The translations under genes and the position numbers were made by a program. A stretch of 64,000 nt of DNA, from positions 1 through 64,000 of the forward strand of contig VXQP01000073.1 in assembly GCA_009838965.1 (NCBI GenBank). The letters are read 5' to 3'. Positions 36,054-44,618 of this stretch are shown here, one piece after another. The notes under the pieces are model-generated. The model saw only the letters and a program-made list of their open reading frames with translations. It made no database searches and was not told where the DNA came from. The DNA comes from Chloroflexota bacterium. GTDB taxonomy: Bacteria > Chloroflexota > Dehalococcoidia > Lucifugimonadales > Australimonadaceae. Each line of letters starts with the position of its first letter. Positions within the stretch are counted from its first letter, which is position 1.

Positions 36054-36180
36054 CCGCTCACCTCCGCTCAATCCGCGCTCATTCACCTCTGGCCGTTCCC
36101 GCATCCAACCGGGCTGAAGCCGCGCAAAACCGCTCATCGCCGCGCATCCCCGCGCCAAAACCGCTCGTTACCGCCTGAGC
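36054..36180. repeat. degenerate decamer repeats in the 35953-36280 gap
   Basis: The longest gene-free stretch in the window. Two blocks of a loose 10-base unit CCGC(T/G)CANNN occur: 36054-36083 (three units) and 36120-36180 (six units, one of 11 bases), e.g. CCGCTCACCT, CCGCTCAATC, CCGCGCAAAA, CCGCTCATCG. The spacing equals about one helical turn. The rest of the gap (35953-36053, 36181-36280) shows nothing I recognise except the 5' end of the alcohol dehydrogenase transcript. Units are too short and imperfect for a CRISPR. Confidence 0.6.
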
Positions 36181-36280
36181 ACGCCAGACCCTGGAAAGTC
36201 GATGCCTGCCGAGTCGCCACGGCAGTAGACAGGGTACGCAGCAGAGGGACGACTGCGAAAGGGGCGGGTGTCACAAGCCC

Positions 36281-36655
36281 TCACCCGCGTGCTGAGGCAC
36301 GTGATGTCATCCGTTTCACTGCGTAGACGACTCCGATCGCCGGGATGACCGCGAACACCAGCGGAAGCTCCCAGTCGCCCTTCACTGCGCCTCCGGCGAT
36401 CAGGAGTGCGAGCGCCACGTCGGCTGCCACGTTCACCGCGAGGAGCGCGGCGACGACGCGGACCCCTTTGATCGAGAGTTGGGGCTGCGTCACCAGCACC
36501 AGCAGCCCTATGGCGGCGAGCGGATGAACGAGGACCAGCACCGCCCGTTCCCCCAGGCTTCCTGCATCCGCGAACGAGCCAACCAGGGCCGTGAACACCG
36601 TGAAGGCTACCTGGAGCACCGCGAGGACGAGCATCAGTATCCGGAACATCGTCAT
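36281..36655 (-). CDS. small four-helix membrane protein
   Basis: A 124-residue hydrophobic protein with four likely membrane helices (~5-25, 37-56, 64-90, 97-113) and a basic C terminus (VKRMTSRASARG). The first helix begins directly after the start (MFRILMLVLAVLQVAFTVF). The pattern resembles small DUF-type integral membrane proteins; I do not recognise the family. It lies 31 bases downstream of the nucleobase permease on the same strand and may be co-transcribed. A longer open frame upstream overlaps the permease and is not credible. Confidence 0.6.
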   Translation of the reverse strand: MTMFRILMLVLAVLQVAFTVFTALVGSFADAGSLGERAVLVLVHPLAAIGLLVLVTQPQLSIKGVRVVAALLAVNVAADVALALLIAGGAVKGDWELPLVFAVIPAIGVVYAVKRMTSRASARG

Positions 36656-36686
36656 GCCACAACGGTAAGCAGTCGGCGCTCGAGGG

Positions 36687-38447
36687 TCAAGGCGAGCCCT
36701 CGACGCGCACCGTGACGACGTCGATGCCGTAGTACTGCCGATGTTGCACCCCGGACGCGTAGTGCCGCAGCAGCCGGAACGACATCTCGCCCGGGTCTGC
36801 GACCGCAGGCTGCTCTTCCAGGTACGCGAGCCTGTCCTGCAGGTTTTCCCGCCCGATGACCGACGCCACGAACTCCAGCTCGACCACACCTGCGCCGGGG
36901 CGCACCGAGACGCGCAGCCAGGGCGACCTGCCTTCACCCTCGCTTCCACCCGCCGGCATCAGGCTTGCAACAGCCTCCTCGCCCGCCGAGCGCAGGCGCA
37001 TCGCGGATGACTCGTTCCATCGCATGCCTGCGGCGACATCGAGCAGGAACGCGTCGATAGCGGGCAGCGCGGCATCGTCGAGTGCAACCTCGAGACGCTT
37101 GCCCCGGCGGCCGCTGAACTCGATGAATGCCGTCAGCAGGAGCGCAACGAGCAGCCCGGCCACCACCGGGTTGCCGACTAGCGAACCCCACGACGGCCCA
37201 ATCACGAGTTCGACGACGTTCAGATGTTGCATGCCGATGCCGACAGCGAACGACAGCCCGATGACGAGCACCTTCCGCTGGTCGAGGCCTTCCTGCGTAG
37301 CGGTCTGCAGGCCGCCAACGAAGTACAGCCCGAGCAGCAGGAGCAGGTATGCGCCCATGACAGGGTCGGGAACGGTGAGCAGCAGGGCCGTGAACTTCGG
37401 CAGGAGCGCAAGGACAACGAAGACGGCCGCGACGGCGAAACCGACCCTGCGGGCCGCAACTCCCGTCAGGCCGATGAGCGAGGCGCCGAACGACGAATAG
37501 GCCATCGTGGGAGGCGTCCCGGCTATGCCTGCCAGCAACATGCCGATGCTGTTGGCGCCCACCGCGCCCTGCACCTGCCGGAAGTCGATCGCACGCTGCC
37601 TGCGCTGGGAGGCGTTCTGGATGATGACGTTGTCGCTGATGCCCTTGAGCGCGAGCACCAGTGTGAGGATGGCGAAGGTCGGCAGTAGCGTCCAGAACTC
37701 CTGGCCGAATGCCAGGTCGAGCCCGGGGAACCGGAGGTCGGGGATGCCGAACCACGGCGCGTCGATCACGCGCTGGTAGTCGTAGATGCCGAAGAGTGCC
37801 GCAACGACGCAGCCGACCCCAAGGCTGATCAGCGCGGACCACACCCGCCACATCCCGGAAGCGCGCAAGGCGAGTGCCGCGGACACCGCCAGTGTCACAA
37901 GGGCCACGACGGGGCCCGACTCCGGGGGCTTCCCTTCCGGTACGTCCGCCAGCCGATCGAATACGACCGGGATGATGGTGGCCGCGATCACCATGAGCAC
38001 CGTGCCGGCGACTAGGGGTGTGATGATGCGTCTCAGCACAGGGAGCCATGCGGCCACCGCGAACTGGAAGAGCGATGACACGACCAGGAGGGTCGCTAAC
38101 AGGGCAGGACCGCCCTGAGATACCGCCAGTGCAGTGACCGCGACGAACTGGATGGTCGGCCCCGTGACCACTGTCAGTCCGCACCCGAAGCGCCACAGCC
38201 GGACCGCCTGGATGGTCGTGATGATGGCGTTGATGATGAACGCCGCGAAGACCGCCCACGTCAGGTAGGCGTCGTCCTGCTCCGAGGCCCGCACGGTGAG
38301 GATCACGACCAGCACAGTTGGCGGCAGGATGAGCAGGACATACTGAACGGCGACTCCCAGCGCCAGGGGCAGAGGACACGGCTCGTCGGGGCCGTACCGG
38401 ATGTGTTCGTTGACGCGCACGCTCACTCCATGCTGATGCGGCGGCAT
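36687..38447 (-). CDS. NCS2 xanthine/uracil permease with C-terminal extra domain
   Basis: A 586-residue membrane protein. Residues ~25-430 form the NCS2 nucleobase:cation symporter core, with VTGPTIQFVAVTALAVS, a GTPPTMAYSSFGASLIGLTG stretch corresponding to the substrate-binding helix 10 region, and RRVGFAVAAVF. A soluble ~135-residue C-terminal domain follows (LEVALDDAALPAIDAFLL, ESSAMRLRSAGEEAVASLM, then beta strands). Its helix-then-strand order faintly resembles an RsbW-type HATPase fold. The start is uncertain: ATG 38447, or GTG 38420 with GGAG at good spacing. Substrate unproven. Confidence 0.75.
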   Translation of the reverse strand: MPPHQHGVSVRVNEHIRYGPDEPCPLPLALGVAVQYVLLILPPTVLVVILTVRASEQDDAYLTWAVFAAFIINAIITTIQAVRLWRFGCGLTVVTGPTIQFVAVTALAVSQGGPALLATLLVVSSLFQFAVAAWLPVLRRIITPLVAGTVLMVIAATIIPVVFDRLADVPEGKPPESGPVVALVTLAVSAALALRASGMWRVWSALISLGVGCVVAALFGIYDYQRVIDAPWFGIPDLRFPGLDLAFGQEFWTLLPTFAILTLVLALKGISDNVIIQNASQRRQRAIDFRQVQGAVGANSIGMLLAGIAGTPPTMAYSSFGASLIGLTGVAARRVGFAVAAVFVVLALLPKFTALLLTVPDPVMGAYLLLLLGLYFVGGLQTATQEGLDQRKVLVIGLSFAVGIGMQHLNVVELVIGPSWGSLVGNPVVAGLLVALLLTAFIEFSGRRGKRLEVALDDAALPAIDAFLLDVAAGMRWNESSAMRLRSAGEEAVASLMPAGGSEGEGRSPWLRVSVRPGAGVVELEFVASVIGRENLQDRLAYLEEQPAVADPGEMSFRLLRHYASGVQHRQYYGIDVVTVRVEGSP

Positions 38448-38502
38448 GGTACGCGGTCGGGGTTCCGTGGAGAAAGGGGTGCGCTTCGCTGAACGCCGCG
38501 CG

Positions 38503-38531
38503 TTGCCGGAACGCGCGCGCTCCCATAACAT
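38503..38531 (+). promoter_or_regulatory. sigma70-like promoter of the acyl-CoA ligase gene
   Basis: TTGCCG (38503-38508), 17-base spacer, TAACAT (38526-38531). Transcription would start near 38538, leaving a ~27-base leader with GGAGGA before the ATG at 38565. The same TTGCC -35 recurs at 48958 and 52747. Confidence 0.6.
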
Positions 38532-38564
38532 CGCGCTCGCACGACCCGTGCGGAGGACCCTTCA

Positions 38565-40466
38565 ATGGACATCGTCAACCCCATCGTCAGGAACCGGATG
38601 CGCGCAGGGCTGGAAGACTCGGACGCCTTCTGGGACAGCGCCGCGCGGGAGCTGCCCTGGCTGAAAACATGGGACACGGTCTTCGAGCACGACTACCCGT
38701 CGTTCCGCTGGTTCGTCGGCGCGCAGACCAACCTTTCCTACATGTGCGTCGACCACCAGAACGCCTCCGGTCGCGGCGGGCACGCGGCGTTCATCTACGC
38801 CAGCGAGCGGGGCGTCCGCCAAGTGCTCACGTACGCCCAACTGCAGCGGCGAGTGGAGCAGGCCGCAGCGGCGCTCCGCGGCATGGGACTGCGCAAGGGC
38901 GACCGGCTCACCATCTACATGCCGAACGCTCTCGAAACCACCATCCTGATGCTGGCGACCGTTCGCATCGGCGCGATCCACTCCATTGTCTTCGCGGGGT
39001 TCAGCGCGCCCGCGCTGGCCGACCGCATCCGCGCCAGCGGCTCGCGGCTCGTCTTCTCCGCTGACGTGGCCTACCGGCGCGGCGGCGAGGTCAACCTCAA
39101 GAGCATCGTGGACGACGCGCTCGCGCTCGGGTGCGACACCGTCGAGCACCAGGTCGTGCTCCTCCGCAACGAGGACGTGCCGATGACGAGCGGACGCGAC
39201 CTCTCATGGGACGAGTTCATCGAGCGCGGCAAGGGCTACAGCGGCGCTATCGAGCCGATGGAGGCGAACGAGCCCGCCTACATCCTTGCAACGTCCGGCA
39301 CGACGGCCACGCCGAAGCTGGCCGTCCACACGCACGGCGGCTACCCGGTCGGCGTCTACAACCAGGGCAAGTGGTGCTTCGGCCTCAACGCCAACGACGT
39401 TTGGTGGGCGACCTCCGACCTCGGCTGGGCCGTCGGCCACTCGTACATCGTCTACGGTCCGCTGCTGTTCGGCGCGACGTCCATCCTCTACGAGGGCGCG
39501 CTCGACTACCCGGGGCCGGACGTCTTCTGGCGCCTCATCGAGGAGTTCGGCATCACGGGCGTCTTCACGTCGCCCACCGCCGTCCGGCTGCTGATGCGGT
39601 TCGGCGAGGAGCCCGCCAAAGGCTTCGACCTCTCGACGCTCATCCGCATCGTCTGCGCCGGCGAGGTGCTGAACCCGCCCGCGTGGGAGTGGCTACAGAA
39701 GCGCGTGCTGGAAGACCGCATCCCCGTCATCGACAACTGGTGGCAGACGGAGACCGGGGCGCCGGTCGTGGGGAACCCGTACGGCATCGCGATGCTGCCG
39801 CAGAAACCGGGCTCCGCCGGCGTGCCGCTGCCCGGAATGGACCTCGCGGTGATGACGCCGGAAGGGCAGATGTGCGAACCGGGCGAGAAAGGCATCCTCG
39901 TGCTGCGGCGTCCGTTCCCGAACCTGACGCCTACACTCTGGGGCGACCCGGAGCGCTACGGCAATGACTACTGGGAGCGCGTGCACGGCGTCTACTTCAC
40001 CGGCGACCTCGCGGAGATAGACGAAGACGGCTACGTCTGGTTCTCGGGCCGCGCAGACGAGGTCATCAAGATCGCGGCGCACCGCCTCGGCACCATCGAG
40101 GTCGAGTCCGCGTTCCTGCGCCACGACGACGTCGCGGAGGCGGGCGTCACCGGACGGCCGGACGAGCTGCGCGGCGAGGTCATATCGTCGTTCATCGTCC
40201 TCAAGGAAGGACGCACCGCGAGCGACCAACTGCGCAAGGAGCTCATCGAGACCGTCCGTCGGGAGCTTGGCCCGTTCGCCGTCATCGGCGAGGTCAACTT
40301 CGTGAAGATGCTGCCCAAGACGCGCAGCGGGAAGATCATGCGCCGCGTGCTGAAGGCGGTGACGCTCGACACCGACCCCGGCGACATCACGACGATAGAG
40401 GACGAGGGCTCCGTCGACGAGGCCCGTGCAGCCTGGCAGGAGATGAAGAGCGAGGTCGGCGGGTAG
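38565..40466 (+). CDS. acetyl-CoA synthetase-like AMP-forming ligase
   Basis: A 633-residue adenylate-forming enzyme of the acetyl/propionyl-CoA synthetase subfamily. The N-terminal ACAS extension has FRWFVGAQTNLSYMCVD. The P-loop-like motif is TSGTTATPKLAVHTHGG, followed by WWATSDLGWAVGHSY, the WWQTETGAP core motif, SGRADEVIKIAAHRLG and the C-terminal catalytic Lys in KTRSGKIMRR, which is the acetylation site in homologues. It converts a short carboxylate, ATP and CoA to the acyl-CoA. It leads an apparent operon with an ADP-ribosylglycohydrolase six bases downstream. Substrate could be acetate, propionate or another small acid. Confidence 0.88.
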   Translation: MDIVNPIVRNRMRAGLEDSDAFWDSAARELPWLKTWDTVFEHDYPSFRWFVGAQTNLSYMCVDHQNASGRGGHAAFIYASERGVRQVLTYAQLQRRVEQAAAALRGMGLRKGDRLTIYMPNALETTILMLATVRIGAIHSIVFAGFSAPALADRIRASGSRLVFSADVAYRRGGEVNLKSIVDDALALGCDTVEHQVVLLRNEDVPMTSGRDLSWDEFIERGKGYSGAIEPMEANEPAYILATSGTTATPKLAVHTHGGYPVGVYNQGKWCFGLNANDVWWATSDLGWAVGHSYIVYGPLLFGATSILYEGALDYPGPDVFWRLIEEFGITGVFTSPTAVRLLMRFGEEPAKGFDLSTLIRIVCAGEVLNPPAWEWLQKRVLEDRIPVIDNWWQTETGAPVVGNPYGIAMLPQKPGSAGVPLPGMDLAVMTPEGQMCEPGEKGILVLRRPFPNLTPTLWGDPERYGNDYWERVHGVYFTGDLAEIDEDGYVWFSGRADEVIKIAAHRLGTIEVESAFLRHDDVAEAGVTGRPDELRGEVISSFIVLKEGRTASDQLRKELIETVRRELGPFAVIGEVNFVKMLPKTRSGKIMRRVLKAVTLDTDPGDITTIEDEGSVDEARAAWQEMKSEVGG

Positions 40467-40472
40467 GGCGCC

Positions 40473-41486
40473 ATGAGCACGACGGACGACCGCGCTCGCG
40501 GGCTCATGGTGGGCATCGCCGCGGGCAACCTGCTTGGCATCACCGTCGAGGGGCGCACGAAAGACGATGTACACCACCGCTTCCCGAACGGGATGCGCGA
40601 CATCGCCGCCAAGCCCGGCTTCCCGGACGACGACGACCTGGCGCAATCGCTCATCATCGCCGAGGCGGCTGAGGAAGGGCCGCTCGACGTCGAAGACCTC
40701 GGCCACCGCTTCTGGGAGTGGGGCGAGGTCAACGGGCTCGGCATGGGCAACCTCACGAGCCAGGTGCTCGCGCTCTTCGGTGGAAGCCCACCCCGGCGCC
40801 TCGGCTGCGGCACGATAGACGACGTCCGGCAACCGAGAGGGTTGGCCATCGAGGATGCCTCGCGGAAGGCATGGGGCGGGAAGAGCGCAGGCAACGGCGC
40901 CCTGATGCGCTGCACGCCCATCGCGATCCGGTGGCGCGACGACGCAGTGGCGCTCGCCCGGAACAGCGTTGTCAGCGCCGTACCGACGCACTGGGACGCG
41001 CGATGTGGGTGGTCGTGCGCTGCACTCAACATCGGCATCGCGGCTGCGCTGCGTGGCGAAACGATGGATGCGGACGCGCTCATCGCTGCAGTGGAAGAGG
41101 CGGTGCTGGCGTCGCTGCCTGAGCTGTCCCGGTACGGGTACGAAGCGGGGATGCCGCACAGTGTACGCATCGCGGTAGCGCAGGCCGCCAGCCTCGAGAT
41201 AGACGAGATCGAGTTCGATGGCTGGAACCTGGGGTTCACGCTCCTGGCCCTGCGGGCCGGGCTCATCTCGCTCTGGCGCGCGCCGGACTTCGAACAGGGC
41301 CTCCGCGCCGTGGTCGAGGCAGGCGGTGACACCGACACGAACGGCGCGGTAGCAGGCGCGGTGCTCGGCGCCCGGTTCGGCATCGACACCATCCCGCAAC
41401 GGTGGCGCGACCGCATCGCGGAGCTGCGCGAAGGACGTACGCCGTTGGAAGAATGCGCGGACATGCTGACAGCGGCGCGAGGGTAG
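40473..41486 (+). CDS. ADP-ribosylglycohydrolase family protein
   Basis: A 337-residue DraG/ARH-family hydrolase. The two metal-binding acid clusters are present as DDDDLAQSL near residue 50 and GGDTDTNGAVAGAVLGA near residue 285. Members remove ADP-ribose from Arg, Ser or other groups. It may regulate a neighbouring enzyme, such as the ligase just upstream, but that is conjecture. A Shine-Dalgarno is not obvious, so translation is probably coupled to the ligase. The insertion PRGLAIEDASRKAWGGKSAG includes the substrate loop GNGALMR. Confidence 0.85.
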   Translation: MSTTDDRARGLMVGIAAGNLLGITVEGRTKDDVHHRFPNGMRDIAAKPGFPDDDDLAQSLIIAEAAEEGPLDVEDLGHRFWEWGEVNGLGMGNLTSQVLALFGGSPPRRLGCGTIDDVRQPRGLAIEDASRKAWGGKSAGNGALMRCTPIAIRWRDDAVALARNSVVSAVPTHWDARCGWSCAALNIGIAAALRGETMDADALIAAVEEAVLASLPELSRYGYEAGMPHSVRIAVAQAASLEIDEIEFDGWNLGFTLLALRAGLISLWRAPDFEQGLRAVVEAGGDTDTNGAVAGAVLGARFGIDTIPQRWRDRIAELREGRTPLEECADMLTAARG

Positions 41487-41502
41487 GAGAGGGCAACCGC
41501 CC

Positions 41503-41529
41503 TTGACAGCCCACCTGCCCCTGCATACT
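41503..41529 (+). promoter_or_regulatory. promoter of the aldehyde dehydrogenase gene
   Basis: TTGACA (41503-41508), 15-base spacer, CATACT (41524-41529). The -35 is perfect; the spacer is shorter than usual. The ATG at 41570 follows CGGAGGTGAG. Confidence 0.55.
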
Positions 41530-41569
41530 GTCCCGCACGTAGTGCGTGGCATTCCCCGGAGGTGAGACG

Positions 41570-43072
41570 ATGGCAACGGCAGTCAGCAGCGTAACGCAGT
41601 ACAAGATGCTCATCGGCGGCGAGTGGGTCGATGCCACGTCGGGGCAGACCTACGACTCGATGAACCCGTACACCGGCCAGACGTGGGCGCAGATGCCCGA
41701 CGCACAGGCGGAGGACGTCGACCGGGCGGTGCAGGCGGCGCGCAAGGCGGTGAAGGACCCGGCGTGGCGCGGGATGGTGCCCGCACAGCGCGGCGCGTTG
41801 CTGCGCAGGCTCGGCGACATCGTCGCGGAGAACGCGGAGCACCTCGGCCAGATCGAGACGCGCGACAACGGCAAGCTGATCCGCGAGATGTCCGCCCAGT
41901 GCAAGGCCGTGCCGAGCTACTTCTACTTCTACGCGGGGCTCGCCGACAAGATCCAGGGCGCGACGATCCCGCTGGAAAAGACGTCCGTCTTCAACTACAC
42001 GCTCCGCGAGCCGATCGGCGTCGTGGGCATCATCATCCCATGGAACTCCCCGCTGCTGCTCCTGTCGTTCAGCCTGGCCGCAGCCCTCGCGGCGGGCAAC
42101 GCGGTCGTCGTCAAGCCGTCCGAGCACGCGTCCGCGTCCACGCTGGAGTTCGCCAAACTGGTCGAGCAGGCCGGGTTCCCGCCGGGCGTCTTCAACGTCG
42201 TGACGGGCTACGGCGCCGTCACCGGCTCCGCGATGGCGAGTCACCCGGGCATCGGCAAGCTGTCGTTCACCGGCGGGCCGGAGACGGCGCGCAAGATCGC
42301 GGAGCAGGCTGCGCTGAACCTCACGCCGACGCTGCTCGAACTCGGCGGAAAGTCGCCCAACATCGTCTTCCCGGACGCCGACCTGCAGAACGCGGTCAAC
42401 GGCACCATCGCGGGCATCTTCGCCGCCGGCGGCCAGACGTGCATCGCAGGCTCGCGCCTGCTGCTGCACGAGGACATCCACGACGAGTTCATGGAGCGGC
42501 TTGTGGCGCGCACCCGCGACATCAGGATGGGCGACCCCGCCGCGATGGAGTCGGAACTCGGCCCGCTCGCGACGACGGCCCAGCTTGCGAAGGTGGAATC
42601 GTTCGTGGAGAGCGCACGCGCGGAGGGCGCGGAGCTCGTCTACGGCGGCTGCCGCCCGGACTCGCCGGAACTGTCGGCGGGCTGGTTCTACATGCCCACC
42701 ATCTTCGGCGGCGTCCGCAACGACATGTACGTCGCGCAGGAGGAGGTCTTCGGGCCGGTGCTCGGCGTGCTGCGCTTCCGCGAGGAGGAGGAGGCAGTCG
42801 CGATGGCGAACGACACGAGGTACGGCCTCGCGGCAGGCATCTGGACCGACGACATCAAGCGCGCGCATCGCCTCGCCCGTGACCTCGACGCGGGCACGGT
42901 CTGGATCAACATGTACCGGGCGCTCTCCTATGCGTCGCCGTTCGGCGGCTACAAGGGCTCCGGGCACGGGCGTGAACTGGGCGTCGAGGCCATCAACGAG
43001 TTCACGCAGGTCAAGAGCGTCTGGGTCGAGCTCGCCGAGACGACCCCGGACCCCTTCGTGCTGCGGATATAG
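41570..43072 (+). CDS. NAD(P)-dependent aldehyde dehydrogenase
   Basis: A 500-residue ALDH. The active site is complete: ELGGKSPNIVF with the general base Glu, and GGQTCIAGSRLL with the nucleophilic Cys. The cofactor region is PWNSPLLLLSFSLAAALAAG with KPSEHAS, and the C-terminal FGGYKGSGHGRELG is typical of betaine/aminomuconate-type ALDHs. It has its own promoter and a strong Shine-Dalgarno. Its stop abuts the stop of the Pht5-like gene (43073) on the other strand. With aromatic-pathway genes next door, a semialdehyde substrate is plausible but unproven. Confidence 0.9.
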   Translation: MATAVSSVTQYKMLIGGEWVDATSGQTYDSMNPYTGQTWAQMPDAQAEDVDRAVQAARKAVKDPAWRGMVPAQRGALLRRLGDIVAENAEHLGQIETRDNGKLIREMSAQCKAVPSYFYFYAGLADKIQGATIPLEKTSVFNYTLREPIGVVGIIIPWNSPLLLLSFSLAAALAAGNAVVVKPSEHASASTLEFAKLVEQAGFPPGVFNVVTGYGAVTGSAMASHPGIGKLSFTGGPETARKIAEQAALNLTPTLLELGGKSPNIVFPDADLQNAVNGTIAGIFAAGGQTCIAGSRLLLHEDIHDEFMERLVARTRDIRMGDPAAMESELGPLATTAQLAKVESFVESARAEGAELVYGGCRPDSPELSAGWFYMPTIFGGVRNDMYVAQEEVFGPVLGVLRFREEEEAVAMANDTRYGLAAGIWTDDIKRAHRLARDLDAGTVWINMYRALSYASPFGGYKGSGHGRELGVEAINEFTQVKSVWVELAETTPDPFVLRI

Positions 43073-43990
43073 CTACGCGACGAACAGTTCTTCCAGCGTC
43101 CAGCGCCTGCGGATGATCTCCGTCTCATAGAGGTAGTCCACGACTGCGCGCACGGACGCGCCGTGCACATCGAGGCCCTGCGCACGGGGGAAGAGGCCGA
43201 TGCGCCGCAGGTCGCCCGCGAGCAGGCCCTGGTGGACGGAGTCGTCCGGCTCTTCGTCCATATAGAGCGCCGTCGCTTCGTCCATCGCCTTGCAGACGGC
43301 ATCCGCGAGTCCGGCATGCTCCGTGGCGGATTCCTCCTTCATCACAAGCAGCGTGTTGATGGGGAAGACACCCGTCTCCTCGTGGTACCGCTGCAGGAGC
43401 GGGTAAGGGTCGTCCACGAGCAATCGCACGTTGTCGGCCTGTGTCGCATTGCCGCCTGCGACCACGAGCGCGTCGATGTCGCCTGCCGCGAGCCGTGCGT
43501 CGAGGTCCGACATCTGCTCGCGGGCGAAGCGCTCCGGCTTGGGGTAGGGGACGCTGCGCAGCGAGTCGTTCTCGCCCTCGACCCACGTGATGCTGTCCGG
43601 CGCGACGCCGTGATGGTTCGCCAGGATGCCGCGCAGCCACACCGCCGGGTTCGACGCGAACCCCAGTGGCACGCCGACGCGCTTGCCCGCGAGGTCACTT
43701 ATCTCTGAGATACCAGCGCCATTGTTCACCGTGACGCCCGTGAGCGGGAAGAAGAGGTTGGGAAAGATAGGCAACGCGACGAGGGCAACGCCGTTGTCCT
43801 TCGCCACGATGAAGTTGCCGATGGTCAGTTCGCCCACGTCGTACGGGCGCGTCGTCACCATCGCCGGGAAGATGGGCGCGGGCGCGGGGCCGGCGTCGAC
43901 GAGCTCCACGTCCGGATAGTCGATGGCGACGCGCCCGCTGAGCAGGTGTCGTGTGATGAGGCGGTTCCCGACCGCTACGGTGACTGCCAT
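43073..43990 (-). CDS. Pht5-like protein 1 (4,5-dihydroxyphthalate decarboxylase-like)
   Basis: A 305-residue protein of the periplasmic-binding-protein fold, in the group annotated as 4,5-dihydroxyphthalate decarboxylase (Pht5), with PYDVGELTIGNFIVAKDNG, LPIFPNLFF and DLAGKRVGVP as markers. It has no signal peptide, so it is a cytosolic enzyme or sensor rather than a transporter component. Its ATG overlaps the cupin stop by one base (TAATG). It is last in the six-gene minus-strand operon and pairs with a second, diverged copy at 44619. Substrate and even decarboxylase activity are inferred from the family only. Confidence 0.7.
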   Translation of the reverse strand: MAVTVAVGNRLITRHLLSGRVAIDYPDVELVDAGPAPAPIFPAMVTTRPYDVGELTIGNFIVAKDNGVALVALPIFPNLFFPLTGVTVNNGAGISEISDLAGKRVGVPLGFASNPAVWLRGILANHHGVAPDSITWVEGENDSLRSVPYPKPERFAREQMSDLDARLAAGDIDALVVAGGNATQADNVRLLVDDPYPLLQRYHEETGVFPINTLLVMKEESATEHAGLADAVCKAMDEATALYMDEEPDDSVHQGLLAGDLRRIGLFPRAQGLDVHGASVRAVVDYLYETEIIRRRWTLEELFVA

Positions 43991-44577
43991 TACGGCGTTG
44001 TCGTCGTGGCGGAGGAGAATATCGCGCTGCGCCCGCTCTCGACGTCGTAGCGGTGACGTTGCACCGTGTCCAGGTCCATGCTCGTGATTCGGCAGTAGAC
44101 CGTCTCGTCGGTGGGGGAACCCTGCACGCTGTGGATCTCGCCGGGCAGGATGTAGTGGACGTCGCCCGGTCCCTGCTCCATGGTCTGCACCAGCTGGAAC
44201 GACGGCATCTCCACGTCGTCGCCGGTGTGCACGTAGGCGTAGCGGCTCTGGGTGTTGCCGCCGCTCTTGACGCCGTAGGCGACCCAGCAGTAGCCGTGGT
44301 CGTGCGGCGCGGGGCGCTTGATCTCCTGCGGGCCCTGCCGGTACGCAAGGACGACGAAGCCGGGGTTCGGGTGCCCGTACTCGGTGTCCCGGTAGATCTC
44401 GTATGTGCCGTTGTCGTCGCCGAACTTCTCGCTGTTCTCCGGCCAGCCGTTCTCGAACGCGCGCCGCAACAGCGCGGCGACGTGGTGCGCCTGCTGCACG
44501 GAGTCGCGGTGGGTGGCGAACACATCGCGGAGGTCGGCGATGAACTGCTGCTCGGTGTAGACCGCGGTCTGTGTCAT
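43990..44577 (-). CDS. cysteine dioxygenase-like single cupin
   Basis: A 195-residue cupin resembling the cysteine dioxygenase type I superfamily. The core APHDHGYCWVAYGVKSGG gives His-x-His, and HYILPGEIHSVQG gives the third His, so a 3-His iron site is likely. Thiol dioxygenases and some cupin ring-cleaving enzymes share this site. The helical N-terminal third is as in thiol dioxygenases. It sits between two Pht5-like genes, coupled by one base to the downstream copy, which argues for a role in the same pathway rather than cysteine metabolism. Confidence 0.75.
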   Translation of the reverse strand: MTQTAVYTEQQFIADLRDVFATHRDSVQQAHHVAALLRRAFENGWPENSEKFGDDNGTYEIYRDTEYGHPNPGFVVLAYRQGPQEIKRPAPHDHGYCWVAYGVKSGGNTQSRYAYVHTGDDVEMPSFQLVQTMEQGPGDVHYILPGEIHSVQGSPTDETVYCRITSMDLDTVQRHRYDVESGRSAIFSSATTTTP

Positions 44578-44618
44578 GTCGGTTCTCCTCTCTGAAGTCC
44601 TGCCGTAGCGGCGGTAGT

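Noticed and set aside
36054-36180. CRISPR array
   Set aside because: The units are only ten bases, degenerate and without unique spacers, and no cas gene is present.
39693-42967. Long open frames on the minus strand across 39.7-43 kb
   Set aside because: They lie opposite the ligase, ADP-ribosylglycohydrolase and aldehyde dehydrogenase genes, which have intact motifs. No ribosome site or homology supports them.
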